Shown here: positions 7,027 to 15,121 of the stretch, one piece after another
Layout: every line of letters begins with the position of its first letter
How positions within the stretch are numbered: position 1 is the first letter of the stretch
NCBI GenBank assembly: GCA_027365475.1
Contig: DAHXNI010000050.1
Coordinates: 1 to 40,502 of the forward strand
Source of the DNA: Pseudomonadota bacterium
GTDB taxonomy: Bacteria; Pseudomonadota; Gammaproteobacteria; JAKAQQ01
Length of the DNA: 40,502 nucleotides
Direction: 5' to 3'
Notes under the pieces: generated by a model
Told to the model about the DNA's origin: nothing
The model's database searches: none
Seen by the model: only the letters and a program-made list of their open reading frames with translations
Position numbers and translations under genes: made by a program

Positions 7027-8523
7027 ATGAAAGTGAAAAAAACCGCCAGAGGAGGGGTCTCCGCGTTGCAAATGATAGCGCGTGTGATCTCTCGTTCGTA
7101 CCGGGTGACCGTGGTAAACGGCATCCCGCGCACGGACGGCAAGACCATCTGGGTGCCGATGATCAATCCATCGGACCTGGAGGGACCGGGAACAGCGGCC
7201 GAGAAGGCGCGCGTGATTCATGGGTACCTCGATCATGAGGCCGGACACGTGCTGTTCACGCCCATGGACGAGCTCACCCGATCCATTCAGGATCGCAAAA
7301 ATGGTGCGATGCCATGTGCCTATCCAAAGATATTCCAGGGTGTCGTGAATATTCTGGAAGATATCCGAATGGAGAGGAACATGATACGACAGTACCCGGG
7401 GTCGAGAGCCAACATGGCGATTACGGCCCGGAACGCGTTCCACGAGGAGGACCCTATCGGGACCGACGGGTGGGCCATTCTGCTGAACCGGCTAGTTCGT
7501 GATCTGCGACGGGACGTTCTAAAACAGGACTGTCCGGTATCAGATGAGACCAAAGCCGCGACTGAGAGTATCTTGTCGGGCGGTTATGCGGAGGTCTACC
7601 GGCTGGCCGCACGCCAGTACGATTCGTTGTCAGCGGTTATCGCAGGCGCCGATGAAGTCTTGGCAAAAATCAAGGAGCTCGCGCCGAAACAGGAAGATGG
7701 GGACGGCATCCAGGAGGGGCATGACATGGCCCAAATTATCAGGAGCAGGATGTCCGAATGTTCCGGGTCTGATGAGGATGCACTGATCCCGCAAGAAGAT
7801 GAGACGGGCGTGCCATTTCCGGGCACGGCCTCCGCGATCGGGGCCACCGCAACCCGCATGCGTGCGCTGTTGGAAGATCGGACCCAGTGCCGGAATGAAG
7901 CGGCCCTTGGGGGACGCATCAACCGGCGCGCACTCCATCGTCCCAGCGTGGGCAACCCCTACGTCTTCAGTCGACGCACGGGGGATGATGTGGGCATCAA
8001 CGCGAATGTGGTGATCCTGCTGGATCGCTCAGGATCCATGGGCGGGAAACCGGCCGAGATGCTGGCCCAGACCGGATACGTCGTGACCAGGACCCTCGAA
8101 ACCATCGGAGTTTCGGTTGCGGTACTGGCCTTCGGCGAATACGATGGCACCACATTGGTCAAAGATTGGTGGCAACCCACCCGGTTCGAGCGGTTTAGCC
8201 CGATTGCGGTAGGGGGCACACCGATAGACACCGCGCTAGGATGGGGGAGGGCATTCCTGTCTGCTCCGCCGTCCGAAGATGGCCGGCGGATCGTAATCAC
8301 GATCACCGACGGCGCGCCGAACGATATCGTCGCCACCCTACAACGGGCACGCGAAATCGTGCGCGACGGCGGGCAGTGTCTGTTCCTCGGGATCCTCGTC
8401 CCCCGCGAGGGGTTCGTGGAGACATTCCGGGGTTTCCCGGCTGAGGTCGTCACAAAGCTGGAGGATCTTCCGCAGGCCATGGGCAGAATAGCCATTGAGG
8501 CAATTTCAAGCCGGGCGGCCTGA
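7027..8523 (+). CDS. CobT-like VWA protein with HEXXH motif
   Basis: A 498-residue protein with a C-terminal von Willebrand A domain: the MIDAS DRSGS motif lies at about residues 333-337, followed by a Thr/GGTP segment and ITDGAPND. Near the N-terminus HEAGH (70-74) matches the HEXXH zinc-binding signature, which suggests a metallopeptidase-like or structural zinc site. CobT-like proteins bind the CobS-type ring ATPase through the VWA domain. Start at ATG 7027 has AGGAGG about 6 nt upstream; an earlier in-frame ATG at 6925 lies inside the terminator hairpin. Last gene of unit 1. Confidence 0.85.
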   Translation: MKVKKTARGGVSALQMIARVISRSYRVTVVNGIPRTDGKTIWVPMINPSDLEGPGTAAEKARVIHGYLDHEAGHVLFTPMDELTRSIQDRKNGAMPCAYPKIFQGVVNILEDIRMERNMIRQYPGSRANMAITARNAFHEEDPIGTDGWAILLNRLVRDLRRDVLKQDCPVSDETKAATESILSGGYAEVYRLAARQYDSLSAVIAGADEVLAKIKELAPKQEDGDGIQEGHDMAQIIRSRMSECSGSDEDALIPQEDETGVPFPGTASAIGATATRMRALLEDRTQCRNEAALGGRINRRALHRPSVGNPYVFSRRTGDDVGINANVVILLDRSGSMGGKPAEMLAQTGYVVTRTLETIGVSVAVLAFGEYDGTTLVKDWWQPTRFERFSPIAVGGTPIDTALGWGRAFLSAPPSEDGRRIVITITDGAPNDIVATLQRAREIVRDGGQCLFLGILVPREGFVETFRGFPAEVVTKLEDLPQAMGRIAIEAISSRAA

Positions 8524-8541
8524 CAGGATCCCGACAAACTA

Positions 8542-8571
8542 CCCCCGTGCCATTTGGCGCGGGGGGTTTTT
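8542..8571 (+). terminator. Strong Rho-independent terminator closing unit 1
   Basis: Ten-bp stem CCCCCGTGCC/GGCGCGGGGG with loop ATTT, followed by GTTTTT. The best intrinsic terminator in this part of the window. Confidence 0.9.
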
Positions 8572-8610
8572 GCCACAGGGCTGAACTATTGGGAAAGTTC
8601 TGGCAAAGTA

Positions 8611-8638
8611 TTGACTCGGACTTTTTGTGTGCTATCCT
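8611..8638 (+). promoter_or_regulatory. Sigma70-type promoter for unit 2
   Basis: TTGACT (8611-8616), 16-nt spacer, TATCCT (8633-8638) with an extended -10 TG one base upstream. It lies between a strong terminator and the gene at 8706 in the most AT-rich stretch here. A hairpin CGTGG/CCACG followed by AAAGG lies in the short leader. Confidence 0.7.
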
Positions 8639-8705
8639 GAATTTGGGTATGCCGCTGGACGTGGCAGGATTACCACGAAAGGAAGCGCAACAGAGAGGTG
8701 GCGAT

Positions 8706-9611
8706 ATGAGCCGAGTTTTGATGGAAATGCCGCAGCGCAAAATGCAAGCGGCCCCCCAAGCGGCCCCCCCGGTCGGGACGGATGGCCTAGCCGATCTGAT
8801 TTTATCACGGGGACTGGCGCCGACACCGGAAGGTGCACGCGCACTGGCGGAACTGTTGTCTTCCCAGGCGGCGACGGTCGTCGAAGCGATCCGTTGCGCA
8901 CCCGAAAACCCGCGCGCCAAGCAGTGGCTGGACAGCGCGATCCAGAACGCGCGTGCGCGCTATCGCGAAACGTACAATCCCAAACAGCAGGCCGGAGTTC
9001 CGCAGGCGGACACCCCGCAGGTGCTCCCGCAGGTGGCCCGACCGCAGGCCGCGACCCCGCGGATGGCGGTCCCGCACGAGACGCCCGAATCCCAGGACAA
9101 GCTCGAAGGCGTGGACAAGATCCACGTCTATGGCAAAACACACGCGCTGACCATTGAGGCGAGCGAGACACGGGGCAAGGGGGCCGGGGCCGGATTGCCG
9201 ACCATCATGGTCGAGGCGGCCGGCGCGGGCGCTGCGCCGAAAACCTACAACTGGGCGGACAAGCTCAGGTTTCAGGTGACTGCCCAGGAACTGCCATTCG
9301 TCGCCGCTGTGTTTTTCGGGAAACTCTCGAAGGTCGAGTTTGCCAATCACGGCGAGAATTCCGACAAGGGCATTTCGTTGGAGGATCAGCCCGAGCGCGG
9401 CGGAGTCTACCTCAAGCTCTGGGCACGCGGACACAACCACATGGTTCCCGTACCGACCGGATCGATCGCGCCAATCGCGGCGCTCTGTCTGCGCCAGCTG
9501 CAGAAACAGTTCCGGCTGGATGCGGACGGAGCGGAACGCGTGATGTGCGCGGCCGCCCGGTGCTATCGTCCCAAGCCGGAGCGCGCTCCGGCGACTTACG
9601 CGACCGGGTGA
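8706..9611 (+). CDS. Unknown protein, possible nucleic-acid-binding domain
   Basis: A 301-residue protein, not recognised with certainty. The N-terminal 90 residues are helical; residues 95-125 form a PQ/VPQA-rich linker; the C-terminal half (from about residue 175) is a compact domain starting YNWADKLRFQVTAQELPFVAAVFFGKLSKVEF and containing a YLKLWARG strand and two final helices. That order weakly recalls Whirly-type single-strand DNA-binding folds seen in some phage proteins, but this is a guess. ATG 8706 has AGAGAGG upstream. First gene of unit 2, before membrane proteins and a helicase. Confidence 0.7.
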   Translation: MSRVLMEMPQRKMQAAPQAAPPVGTDGLADLILSRGLAPTPEGARALAELLSSQAATVVEAIRCAPENPRAKQWLDSAIQNARARYRETYNPKQQAGVPQADTPQVLPQVARPQAATPRMAVPHETPESQDKLEGVDKIHVYGKTHALTIEASETRGKGAGAGLPTIMVEAAGAGAAPKTYNWADKLRFQVTAQELPFVAAVFFGKLSKVEFANHGENSDKGISLEDQPERGGVYLKLWARGHNHMVPVPTGSIAPIAALCLRQLQKQFRLDADGAERVMCAAARCYRPKPERAPATYATG

Positions 9612-9615
9612 TCGC

Positions 9616-10149
9616 ATGGGCCCGGTCAACCACCGGCGAACGGCTCTGGCACTGGGTGTGGTGCTCTCTGTCGTCACGGCGGAACGGGCCGGCGGATCAT
9701 TCGAGTGGCCCATGGTGGCCGGCATGATGGCCGGTTCGCTCATGGGCGCCAGGGCGCCCGACATTCTGGAGATTCCGATGCTCACGCATGCGGGGCGGAT
9801 CTCGGTGATCCCGCATCGCACCTGGACCCATTGGTGGGTTCCGTGGATGGCCTTGAGCATCTTGCTGTCCACTCTCATGCAGACAGCGCATTTTGCGCTC
9901 TGGCTGAATGCCGTCATCGTCGGTTTCGTGGCCGCCAGCCTGTTGCATCTGTGCATGGATCTGTTTTCGCCGACCGGGATCCCGCTGGTGGTGCCGACGG
10001 CCAACTATCGGGCGCACCTGCCGGGTTATCAGACAGGCAACGCCAGCGAGACGGTGTTCGCGCTGGTCGTGTGCCTGGTGTTTCTGGGTCTAGCGGCGTT
10101 CCTGTGGGGAAATCACGGACTCTGGATGATGGCATGGGCGCACGCATGA
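9616..10149 (+). CDS. YdjM-like inner-membrane putative metal-dependent hydrolase
   Basis: A 177-residue polytopic membrane protein with about four hydrophobic segments. HRTWTHW (about residues 74-80) and HLCMDLFSPTGIPL (about 112-125) match the HRxxTHS and HxxxDxxTxxG signatures of the YdjM family (LexA-regulated membrane hydrolases). Metal ligands would be these His and Asp residues. Starts 4 nt after the preceding stop and overlaps the next start by ATGA, so it belongs to one operon. The usual Ser after TH is replaced by Trp. Confidence 0.75.
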   Translation: MGPVNHRRTALALGVVLSVVTAERAGGSFEWPMVAGMMAGSLMGARAPDILEIPMLTHAGRISVIPHRTWTHWWVPWMALSILLSTLMQTAHFALWLNAVIVGFVAASLLHLCMDLFSPTGIPLVVPTANYRAHLPGYQTGNASETVFALVVCLVFLGLAAFLWGNHGLWMMAWAHA

Positions 10150-10469
10150 TCGAAATAGTTGCTGTGCTCGTCGTGTGCGGATCGCTCCTGATCCCGATCT
10201 ATGCGATGGGCGTGTTGGTACGGTGGCGGCTCGGCCTGCTGGTCGAGGCCTCCTCCGTTGTGGCGGCCAAGCTGCCCGAAGGCAATCGGCGGAGCGAGCG
10301 GAACGCCTGGCACGAAGCAGCCATCTTGGCCCGGCACGGACGTCAGACGTGGGCGTTTGCGGCGTTTCTCTATATGGCCGCGCTCGCCTGGCTCGATGGC
10401 GGCGGGCTGTGGTCGTGGATACTGCGCCTGGCTGTGCGGGGCGCGCCGGGCGCGCACACAGGATTCTGA
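10146..10469 (+). CDS. Small two-helix membrane protein
   Basis: A 107-residue protein, not recognised. One membrane helix spans about residues 3-25 (EIVAVLVVCGSLLIPIYAMGVLV) and a second about 73-95. A basic-acidic loop with WHEAAILARHGRQ lies between them. It overlaps the YdjM-like stop by ATGA, so it is translationally coupled and may form a complex with it. Confidence 0.65.
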   Translation: MIEIVAVLVVCGSLLIPIYAMGVLVRWRLGLLVEASSVVAAKLPEGNRRSERNAWHEAAILARHGRQTWAFAAFLYMAALAWLDGGGLWSWILRLAVRGAPGAHTGF

Positions 10470-10474
10470 GGGCA

Positions 10475-12445
10475 GTGTCACTCAGATCGCCCGTGCGGCC
10501 CTGGCCGCTGGCTGCGTTTCCCATTGGGTATGTCTCCCTGCTTCCGGCGGTGCAGCTGCCGGAACCGGCGGGAGAGCACGAAGCGGAAGTTTTTGAATGG
10601 CGGGTCGCGAGCGTGAGCTGGCGCTTTTCTCCGTCGCGGGCGGTGATGCGTGGGGCGGTCAGGCTGCCTGCGGGCATGTGCATTCCCGCCGGCGCCATCT
10701 GGTTCGGAGCCCGCCACGAAATTGCGGGCTGGTTGACCCCGCCGGACCCCGGCGGACCGGACGCCGGCAGACCGGACGCTGGCGAGGGCATTCATGTCCT
10801 GGCGACGGTACGCTACCTCGACGGCCAACCTTGGCTCACCATCAAACGAATGGTCCCGCCGTGGGAAGTGGGAACGGTACAGCCGCGTTATCCGCGCGGG
10901 TCGAGGATCCAGATCCCGCCGGATCCGGAACCGGGGTACGCAGAAGCCGAAGCCTGGATCATGGGACAATGGAAGGATGCCGGGGCGCTGGACGCCGGCG
11001 GGCCGGATGCCGGAGAGCCGGATGGCACTCTCGGACAACTCCTGCGCGAAGTGCACCAGCCGCGATCGGTCGTATCGGCCCTGGCCGCCAGGCGGGCAGC
11101 AGAAGATCGGCTGGCCCGCGACTATATCGATCATCTGATCGCGCAGCATGACGCGGCGCTCACGGTTCCCGGCGTGTGGCGTTTCCCGCCGGACGCCGGC
11201 AAGCCGGGTGCCGGCAAGCCGGACGCGACCGGACCGGATCGGTTTTGCGATCTGCTGTTAGCCACACCGCCCGGGCGCGCGCTGTCGCCTTCGCAGCGTC
11301 AGGCGGTGCAAAGTATTTTATGCGGGATGACGGCAGGCAGGCGCCTGTGGAAAATCCTGTCGGGCGATGTCGGTTGCGGCAAAACAGCCGTCTTCCTGTC
11401 GGTAGTCGCCCAAGTCGTTTCGGCCGGGGGGCGGGTGCTCATCATTGAACCCACCCGCCCTTTGGCCAACCAGGTGCAGAACGTATTCAGGCGCGATGTC
11501 TGTCAGGCGGGCCTGATCGACGCCGCCGCGGCCGCGCGCGTGACCATCGACACGGTGGGGGCATTGCACGATCTCCGCGCCGGGCGATCGCAACCCTTCG
11601 ATCTCGTGGTCCTGGACGAACAGCAGAAGTATTCGGTCGCACAGAAAGTCGAAGCGGCACATCCGGCCGCCCATGTGCTCGAGGTGACGGCCACTCTGAT
11701 TCCGCGCAGCCAGACGCTGGCGCGCATCGGGATCATCCCGGTCGTGACACTCGATCCGCTGCCGGTCCCGAAAGACATCCGGACGGTCTGTTACCGGCTC
11801 CAGGAAGCCGGACAGCTCCTGGCGTGGGTCGAGCGCTATCTGGCGGAGAACCCGGGCCAGAGCGTTCTCGTGGTTTATCCCGAACGCGACGCCAAACAGG
11901 ATGATTCGATCCGCGACGCTGAACGTGCCGGCGCCTGGTGGGGGAAACGCTATCCGGCAGGAGTCGTGCACGGCGCCACGCCGGACGCAGAAGTGACCGC
12001 GATACTCGATCGGGTCGCAGGTGGCGAGATCCGGGTGCTGGTGGCCACCACACTGGTCGAAATCGGGCTCGATCTGCCATCCCTGGGCGCGGTGGTGGTT
12101 GGACACGCCGAACGATTCGGGCTGGCTACACTGCATCAGATCCGGGGGCGGGTGGCGCGCGGCGGTGGGGTTGGGCACTGTCTGATGCTTTGCGGCGAGA
12201 AGGAAGACGGACCCGCGTGGGATCGTCTGGCGCGATTCGCCGCCACGGCCAGCGGCGAAGAGGTTGCCGAAATCGACCGGGTCACCCGTCGCTCGGGCGA
12301 TCTCCTGGCCGAAGGCCTGATCCAGCATGGGGATCCGGGACCGATCCTGGGTCTGGATCTCGAGGCCTGGCTCGACCGGAACGTGCAGTGGATCGGCGAA
12401 CGCGCAGCTGCGCGCACCCGGGCCATTAAAACCCAAGAACTCTAA
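10475..12445 (+). CDS. RecG-like superfamily 2 DNA helicase
   Basis: A 656-residue helicase. Walker A GDVGCGKT lies near residue 297, the Walker B box reads DEQQ (about 381-384) as in RecG-type DEQH, and motif III TATLIPRSQT follows. The C-terminal domain has VATTLVEIGLDLP and HQIRGRVARGG, close to RecG motifs V and VI. RecG remodels stalled forks and D-loops. The N-terminal wedge region is unusual: three PDAG-type repeats interrupt it near residues 88-105, 170-185 and 238-253. GTG 10475 is the first plausible start, with GAGGG overlapping the previous stop; its short 2-nt spacing makes the start uncertain. Confidence 0.8.
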   Translation: MSLRSPVRPWPLAAFPIGYVSLLPAVQLPEPAGEHEAEVFEWRVASVSWRFSPSRAVMRGAVRLPAGMCIPAGAIWFGARHEIAGWLTPPDPGGPDAGRPDAGEGIHVLATVRYLDGQPWLTIKRMVPPWEVGTVQPRYPRGSRIQIPPDPEPGYAEAEAWIMGQWKDAGALDAGGPDAGEPDGTLGQLLREVHQPRSVVSALAARRAAEDRLARDYIDHLIAQHDAALTVPGVWRFPPDAGKPGAGKPDATGPDRFCDLLLATPPGRALSPSQRQAVQSILCGMTAGRRLWKILSGDVGCGKTAVFLSVVAQVVSAGGRVLIIEPTRPLANQVQNVFRRDVCQAGLIDAAAAARVTIDTVGALHDLRAGRSQPFDLVVLDEQQKYSVAQKVEAAHPAAHVLEVTATLIPRSQTLARIGIIPVVTLDPLPVPKDIRTVCYRLQEAGQLLAWVERYLAENPGQSVLVVYPERDAKQDDSIRDAERAGAWWGKRYPAGVVHGATPDAEVTAILDRVAGGEIRVLVATTLVEIGLDLPSLGAVVVGHAERFGLATLHQIRGRVARGGGVGHCLMLCGEKEDGPAWDRLARFAATASGEEVAEIDRVTRRSGDLLAEGLIQHGDPGPILGLDLEAWLDRNVQWIGERAAARTRAIKTQEL

Positions 12446-12467
12446 GCGCCTGTTGCAGGTGCTTTTG
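12445..12467 (+). terminator. Terminator after the RecG-like gene
   Basis: Eight-bp stem AGCGCCTG/CAGGTGCT with loop TTG, overlapping the stop codon and followed by TTTG. Confidence 0.65.
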
Positions 12468-12474
12468 AGGGGAC

Positions 12475-12520
12475 CCGATCCGCTCCGGATCGGAGTGAAA
12501 ACCATCAATGATTGAAGGAG
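12475..12520 (+). promoter_or_regulatory. Single-hairpin leader with GAAAAC tail (dNMP kinase)
   Basis: Hairpin CCGATCC-GCTCC-GGATCGG followed by AGTGAAAACC, then GGAGG before ATG 12527. It looks like the 3' half (second hairpin plus GAAAAC) of the double-hairpin leaders. Confidence 0.45.
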
Positions 12521-12526
12521 GCAGAT

Positions 12527-13156
12527 ATGAAAAACATACTGCAGAACCGGCCGCGCGTGCTCATCGGACTGGGTGGGCGTGCGGGAGCCGGAAAATCGAC
12601 GGCATCCGGAATGCTTCAGAAGCTCGGGTGTGCGGAAGAGACCTTTGCGGAGCCCATCAAGGAGATGGTACGCGCAATGGTCGGGCCCTGGACCGGGCCC
12701 AAGGAGGTGCCCATCCCGTGGCTGCACGGGGCGAGTCTCCGGGATCTCTACCAGAGCCTCGGAAGCGAGTGGGGGCGTGAAATCATGCACGATGATGTCT
12801 GGATCTGGCATCTGATGCGACGGATGGAGGCCCGGCAAAAGAAATGTGTCGTGATCGCGGATGTCCGGTTCCCCAACGAGCTCCGGTTCATCCGGGACAA
12901 CGGCGGGGTGACCGTCTATTTGGAACGCGCATCCGTGCCGGAAGCATCCGTGCCGGGCGGCAACTATGCTGCGTGGCGCAGACACGTGTCTGAACATGCC
13001 GTGCACAAACGGCAGTTCGACATGGTGATCCAGAATAACGACCTGCTGGATCTACAGCGCCGCATGGAACAGCTCATGCTGAAGCTGACGGAGCGCGGCA
13101 ACTACATGCCGGCTCCGCTTTTCCAGCGCTGGCTCACCCGGCTGTGCCGAAACTGA
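12527..13156 (+). CDS. Deoxynucleoside monophosphate kinase-like P-loop protein
   Basis: A 209-residue P-loop kinase: GRAGAGKS at residues 17-24, LGSEWGREI near 80 and a DVRFPNE motif near 108 match phage-type dNMP kinases that phosphorylate dNMPs to dNDPs in the cytoplasm. The repeat ASVPEASVPGG near residue 137 is a small in-frame duplication. It has its own leader and AAGGAGG 8 nt upstream. Together with the HAD, HD and NrdJ-like genes downstream it forms a nucleotide-supply set. Confidence 0.8.
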   Translation: MKNILQNRPRVLIGLGGRAGAGKSTASGMLQKLGCAEETFAEPIKEMVRAMVGPWTGPKEVPIPWLHGASLRDLYQSLGSEWGREIMHDDVWIWHLMRRMEARQKKCVVIADVRFPNELRFIRDNGGVTVYLERASVPEASVPGGNYAAWRRHVSEHAVHKRQFDMVIQNNDLLDLQRRMEQLMLKLTERGNYMPAPLFQRWLTRLCRN

Positions 13157-13167
13157 AGCGGGGAGAT

Positions 13168-13211
13168 CTCCGCGCCTGTTGCCCCATCGGGTACAGGCGC
13201 GGAGGATTTTA
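13168..13211 (+). terminator. Strong terminator closing unit 2
   Basis: Twelve-bp perfect stem CTCCGCGCCTGT/ACAGGCGCGGAG with a 13-nt loop, followed by GATTTTATAG. Confidence 0.85.
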
Positions 13212-13341
13212 TAGAACCAGTCCGATCACTCGTCTGGCACCCGGCGGGGCGCAAAACGAGCGCTCACAAGGCAGCGGGGGCGGCATCGGGAGGTGTCCGA
13301 GACCCGCCCGAGGGGTGGGTCCCCGAGGGAGGCTCGGGGTC

Positions 13342-13370
13342 TTGACAACGGATTTCCGGGGGAGTACGTT
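13342..13370 (+). promoter_or_regulatory. Sigma70-type promoter for unit 3
   Basis: Perfect TTGACA (13342-13347), 17-nt spacer, TACGTT (13365-13370). A GC hairpin CCGAG/CTCGG lies immediately upstream. It is the only good promoter before the long structured region at 13376. Confidence 0.55.
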
Positions 13371-13375
13371 AGGCT

Positions 13376-13840
13376 TCAGGTCGCTTCCATCCAGAGACCG
13401 TAGGCGTCAGGGGGAGCGGGAAATGGGATCCAGGCCATGATTCGTGGCACCGGGTTCTGGCAAGCGAAGCCGCGCGGCAGGTCTTCACTTGCGCCGATTC
13501 CAGAGGTAACATGTTTTTTATAGCCCCTCCTCGCAAGAAGAGGGACTGGGCCAGCGTGCTCCGGTACGCTGGGAAATGGGCCGGCTGCGGCTATGCAGCA
13601 CGGCAAATGAATGGCGCTTGAGCGCCGGGGAAAGCGGTTCGCCCCTGCAGCTTGCTGCAAGGAACCGCCCATGCGAATCCTCGTGATTCGCGATGGGGTG
13701 GGCGGGGAGACGCTTAGGCGCCTCCCCGCAGCCATCACGACCAGCGGCAGGTTGGCCGTTTCCCAATAGATCCCCGAACAGCAGGCTTGCCCCCACGGGC
13801 GGGCATTTGCTTTTCGATCGGTTTCATCTCCATTCCGGCA
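13376..13840 (+). ncRNA. Long hairpin-rich non-coding RNA or leader
   Basis: About 460 nt with no credible gene. At least six hairpins are visible: 13551-13572 (CCAGCGT/ACGCTGG), 13580-13604 (GCTGC/GCAGC), 13613-13626 (GGCGC/GCGCC), 13634-13668 (GCGGTTC/GAACCGC with an inner GCAGC/GCTGC), 13673-13691 (GCGAATC/GATTCGC) and 13702-13729 (GCGGGGAG/CTCCCCGC). Linkers repeat the leader-family signatures: GGGAAATGG, GGGGAAAGC and GATGGGGTG. This looks like several leader-type modules in tandem. It could be a stand-alone structured RNA processed from the transcript or a very long 5' UTR for the gene at 13931. Confidence 0.5.
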
Positions 13841-13926
13841 TTTCCGGTGCTCACGCGCTGGGAAAGGGCCTCTCTTGTCACAAGAGAGGGAAAGCAACCG
13901 GGCGGCGCATCTGGTGCCGTGGAGGT
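13841..13926 (+). promoter_or_regulatory. Class B leader, copy 1
   Basis: TTT, hairpin CCGGTGC-TCAC-GCGCTGG, GGAAAGGG, hairpin CCTCTCTTG-TCA-CAAGAGAGG, GAAAGC, then a third hairpin (GGCGC/GGTGCC) ending just before GTGGAGG. The TTT before and GAAA after the first hairpin can extend that stem. Confidence 0.7.
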
Positions 13927-13930
13927 AAAA

Positions 13931-14194
13931 ATGTACCAGTTCACAAAAATCAACCAGCGCCAAATGGCGCAGATCAAGAAAGCACGTCGGGCTCTCCTGG
14001 CCCAAGCGGTCAAAGAGGGCGGCCTCACGTCACTCAATGTGACTGGGAAGCCGAGTGCTTGGAAAGAGGACGGGTGCACCGTCCAATACTTCAATATGGG
14101 CGGCGGGGCCTATGGTCTCCGCCTTCGGGCAAAGGGGGACATTCCCCCCAATGTTCGTCGCCTCCTTGAGGCGGCGGGCGTATCCGGGGGCTGA
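13931..14194 (+). CDS. Small unknown protein
   Basis: An 87-residue protein, not recognised. A basic N-terminal helix (QFTKINQRQMAQIKKARRALLAQAV) is followed by beta-rich sequence with GKPSAWKEDGCTVQYFNMGGGAYGLRLR. No signal or membrane segment. ATG 13931 has GGAGGT 4-5 nt upstream, directly after the class B leader. It is the first coding gene after the long structured leader. Confidence 0.65.
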   Translation: MYQFTKINQRQMAQIKKARRALLAQAVKEGGLTSLNVTGKPSAWKEDGCTVQYFNMGGGAYGLRLRAKGDIPPNVRRLLEAAGVSGG

Positions 14195-14240
14195 GAACCC
14201 CCATGTCGAGCAGTTGACTCGACAGAAAACTCTCAGTGGG

Positions 14241-14272
14241 GCGATCGGGGGGCCATGCCTCCCGATCGTTTC
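14241..14272 (+). terminator. Terminator-like hairpin
   Basis: Stem of about ten pairs, CGATCGGG/CCCGATCG extended by GG/CC, followed by TTT. It precedes the next class B leader. Confidence 0.6.
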
Positions 14273-14365
14273 CGCTCCCATCTCTCGCTGTGTCTTGGCC
14301 GCCCACCAGGTGCGGGTGTGCGGACAATAGATTTCGCTCCGTTCCACGAATTCTGCCTTCCGGCA

Positions 14366-14455
14366 TTTCCGGTGCTCACGCGCTGGGATAAGGGCTCCCC
14401 TGCATCACGCATGGGGAGGAAAGCAAACGAGTTGGCACCCTGGTGCCACGGAGGT
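14366..14455 (+). promoter_or_regulatory. Class B leader, copy 2 (HAD gene)
   Basis: TTT, the same first hairpin as copy 1 (CCGGTGC/GCGCTGG), GGATAAGGG, a different second hairpin (CTCCCC-TGC/GCA-GGGGAG), GGAAAGC, then third hairpin GGCACC-CT-GGTGCC ending before ACGGAGG. About 30 bases across the first hairpin repeat copy 1 almost exactly. Confidence 0.75.
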
Positions 14456-14459
14456 AGAG

Positions 14460-15071
14460 ATGTACAAGATTGCGATCGATGTGGACGGCGTGCTCCTCGA
14501 TTTTGATGGGGCGTGGAAGCTCCACGCCGGGCTGGCGTTGCATCGCCGGCTGACACGGGTCTCAAGCGCCTACGATCTCGGCGAACGATACGGGCTCACC
14601 CCCGCGGAAGTGACGCTGGGGTGGCAGAAGTTTCACGAGCTCCACGGATGGGGGGGATGCACAGATCTCCCGGGCGCGGTGGAAGCGGTGAAGACGCAGA
14701 TCTCGAAAGGAGCCGAGCTGCACGTCATCACGGCCATGAACCCCAAGGCCATGGACTGGCGTATCCGGAGACTCAGGGAACTGGGAATTTCAGGGAGGCT
14801 CCATGTGCCGCCCAGGAAGGTGTACCGGTCTGCGTATGGAAACTGGGACAAGGGGCCGCTTTTACGGCGGATCCGGCCGGCGTTCTATGCCGACGACCAG
14901 TGGCCGCACTGCAGGGTGGCGCGGGATGCTGGAGTGACGTTTGTGGCTCGCATCCACGCGGAACACGACGGACACGGAGAGCCGGTGACCGGAATAACGG
15001 AGTACAGATCTCTGGCAGAGGCGCTGGCGGCCTTTGACGCAGAGAGAAGTCGGGCCCGCCAAACGGCCTGA
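14460..15071 (+). CDS. HAD-superfamily hydrolase, NT5C-like nucleotidase
   Basis: A 203-residue HAD protein. DVDGVL at residues 7-12 carries the catalytic aspartates, the HVITAM strand supplies the motif II Thr, and AFYADDQ provides the metal-binding acidic pair. The size and DVDGVLLDF start resemble 5'(3')-deoxyribonucleotidases, which dephosphorylate dNMPs. GGAGGT lies about 5 nt upstream. With the dNMP kinase at 12527 it suggests control of nucleotide pools by the element. Confidence 0.75.
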   Translation: MYKIAIDVDGVLLDFDGAWKLHAGLALHRRLTRVSSAYDLGERYGLTPAEVTLGWQKFHELHGWGGCTDLPGAVEAVKTQISKGAELHVITAMNPKAMDWRIRRLRELGISGRLHVPPRKVYRSAYGNWDKGPLLRRIRPAFYADDQWPHCRVARDAGVTFVARIHAEHDGHGEPVTGITEYRSLAEALAAFDAERSRARQTA

Positions 15072-15088
15072 ATGATCATCCACCAAAA

Positions 15089-15117
15089 CCATACCGGAAG
15101 CCCTGCTTCCGGTATGG
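15089..15117 (+). terminator. Terminator-like hairpin after the HAD gene
   Basis: Thirteen-bp perfect stem CCATACCGGAAGC/GCTTCCGGTATGG with loop CCT. No T-tract follows, so it may instead be a processing or 3'-end-protecting hairpin. Confidence 0.55.
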
Positions 15118-15121
15118 TCTG

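Noticed and set aside
11318-13006. 562-codon minus-strand frame opposite the RecG-like and dNMP kinase genes
   Set aside because: Antisense shadow of two genes with clear motifs.
13376-14005. 209-codon minus-strand frame across the long structured leader
   Set aside because: It overlaps the real gene at 13931 and the hairpins; a high-GC antisense frame without a start signal or domain.
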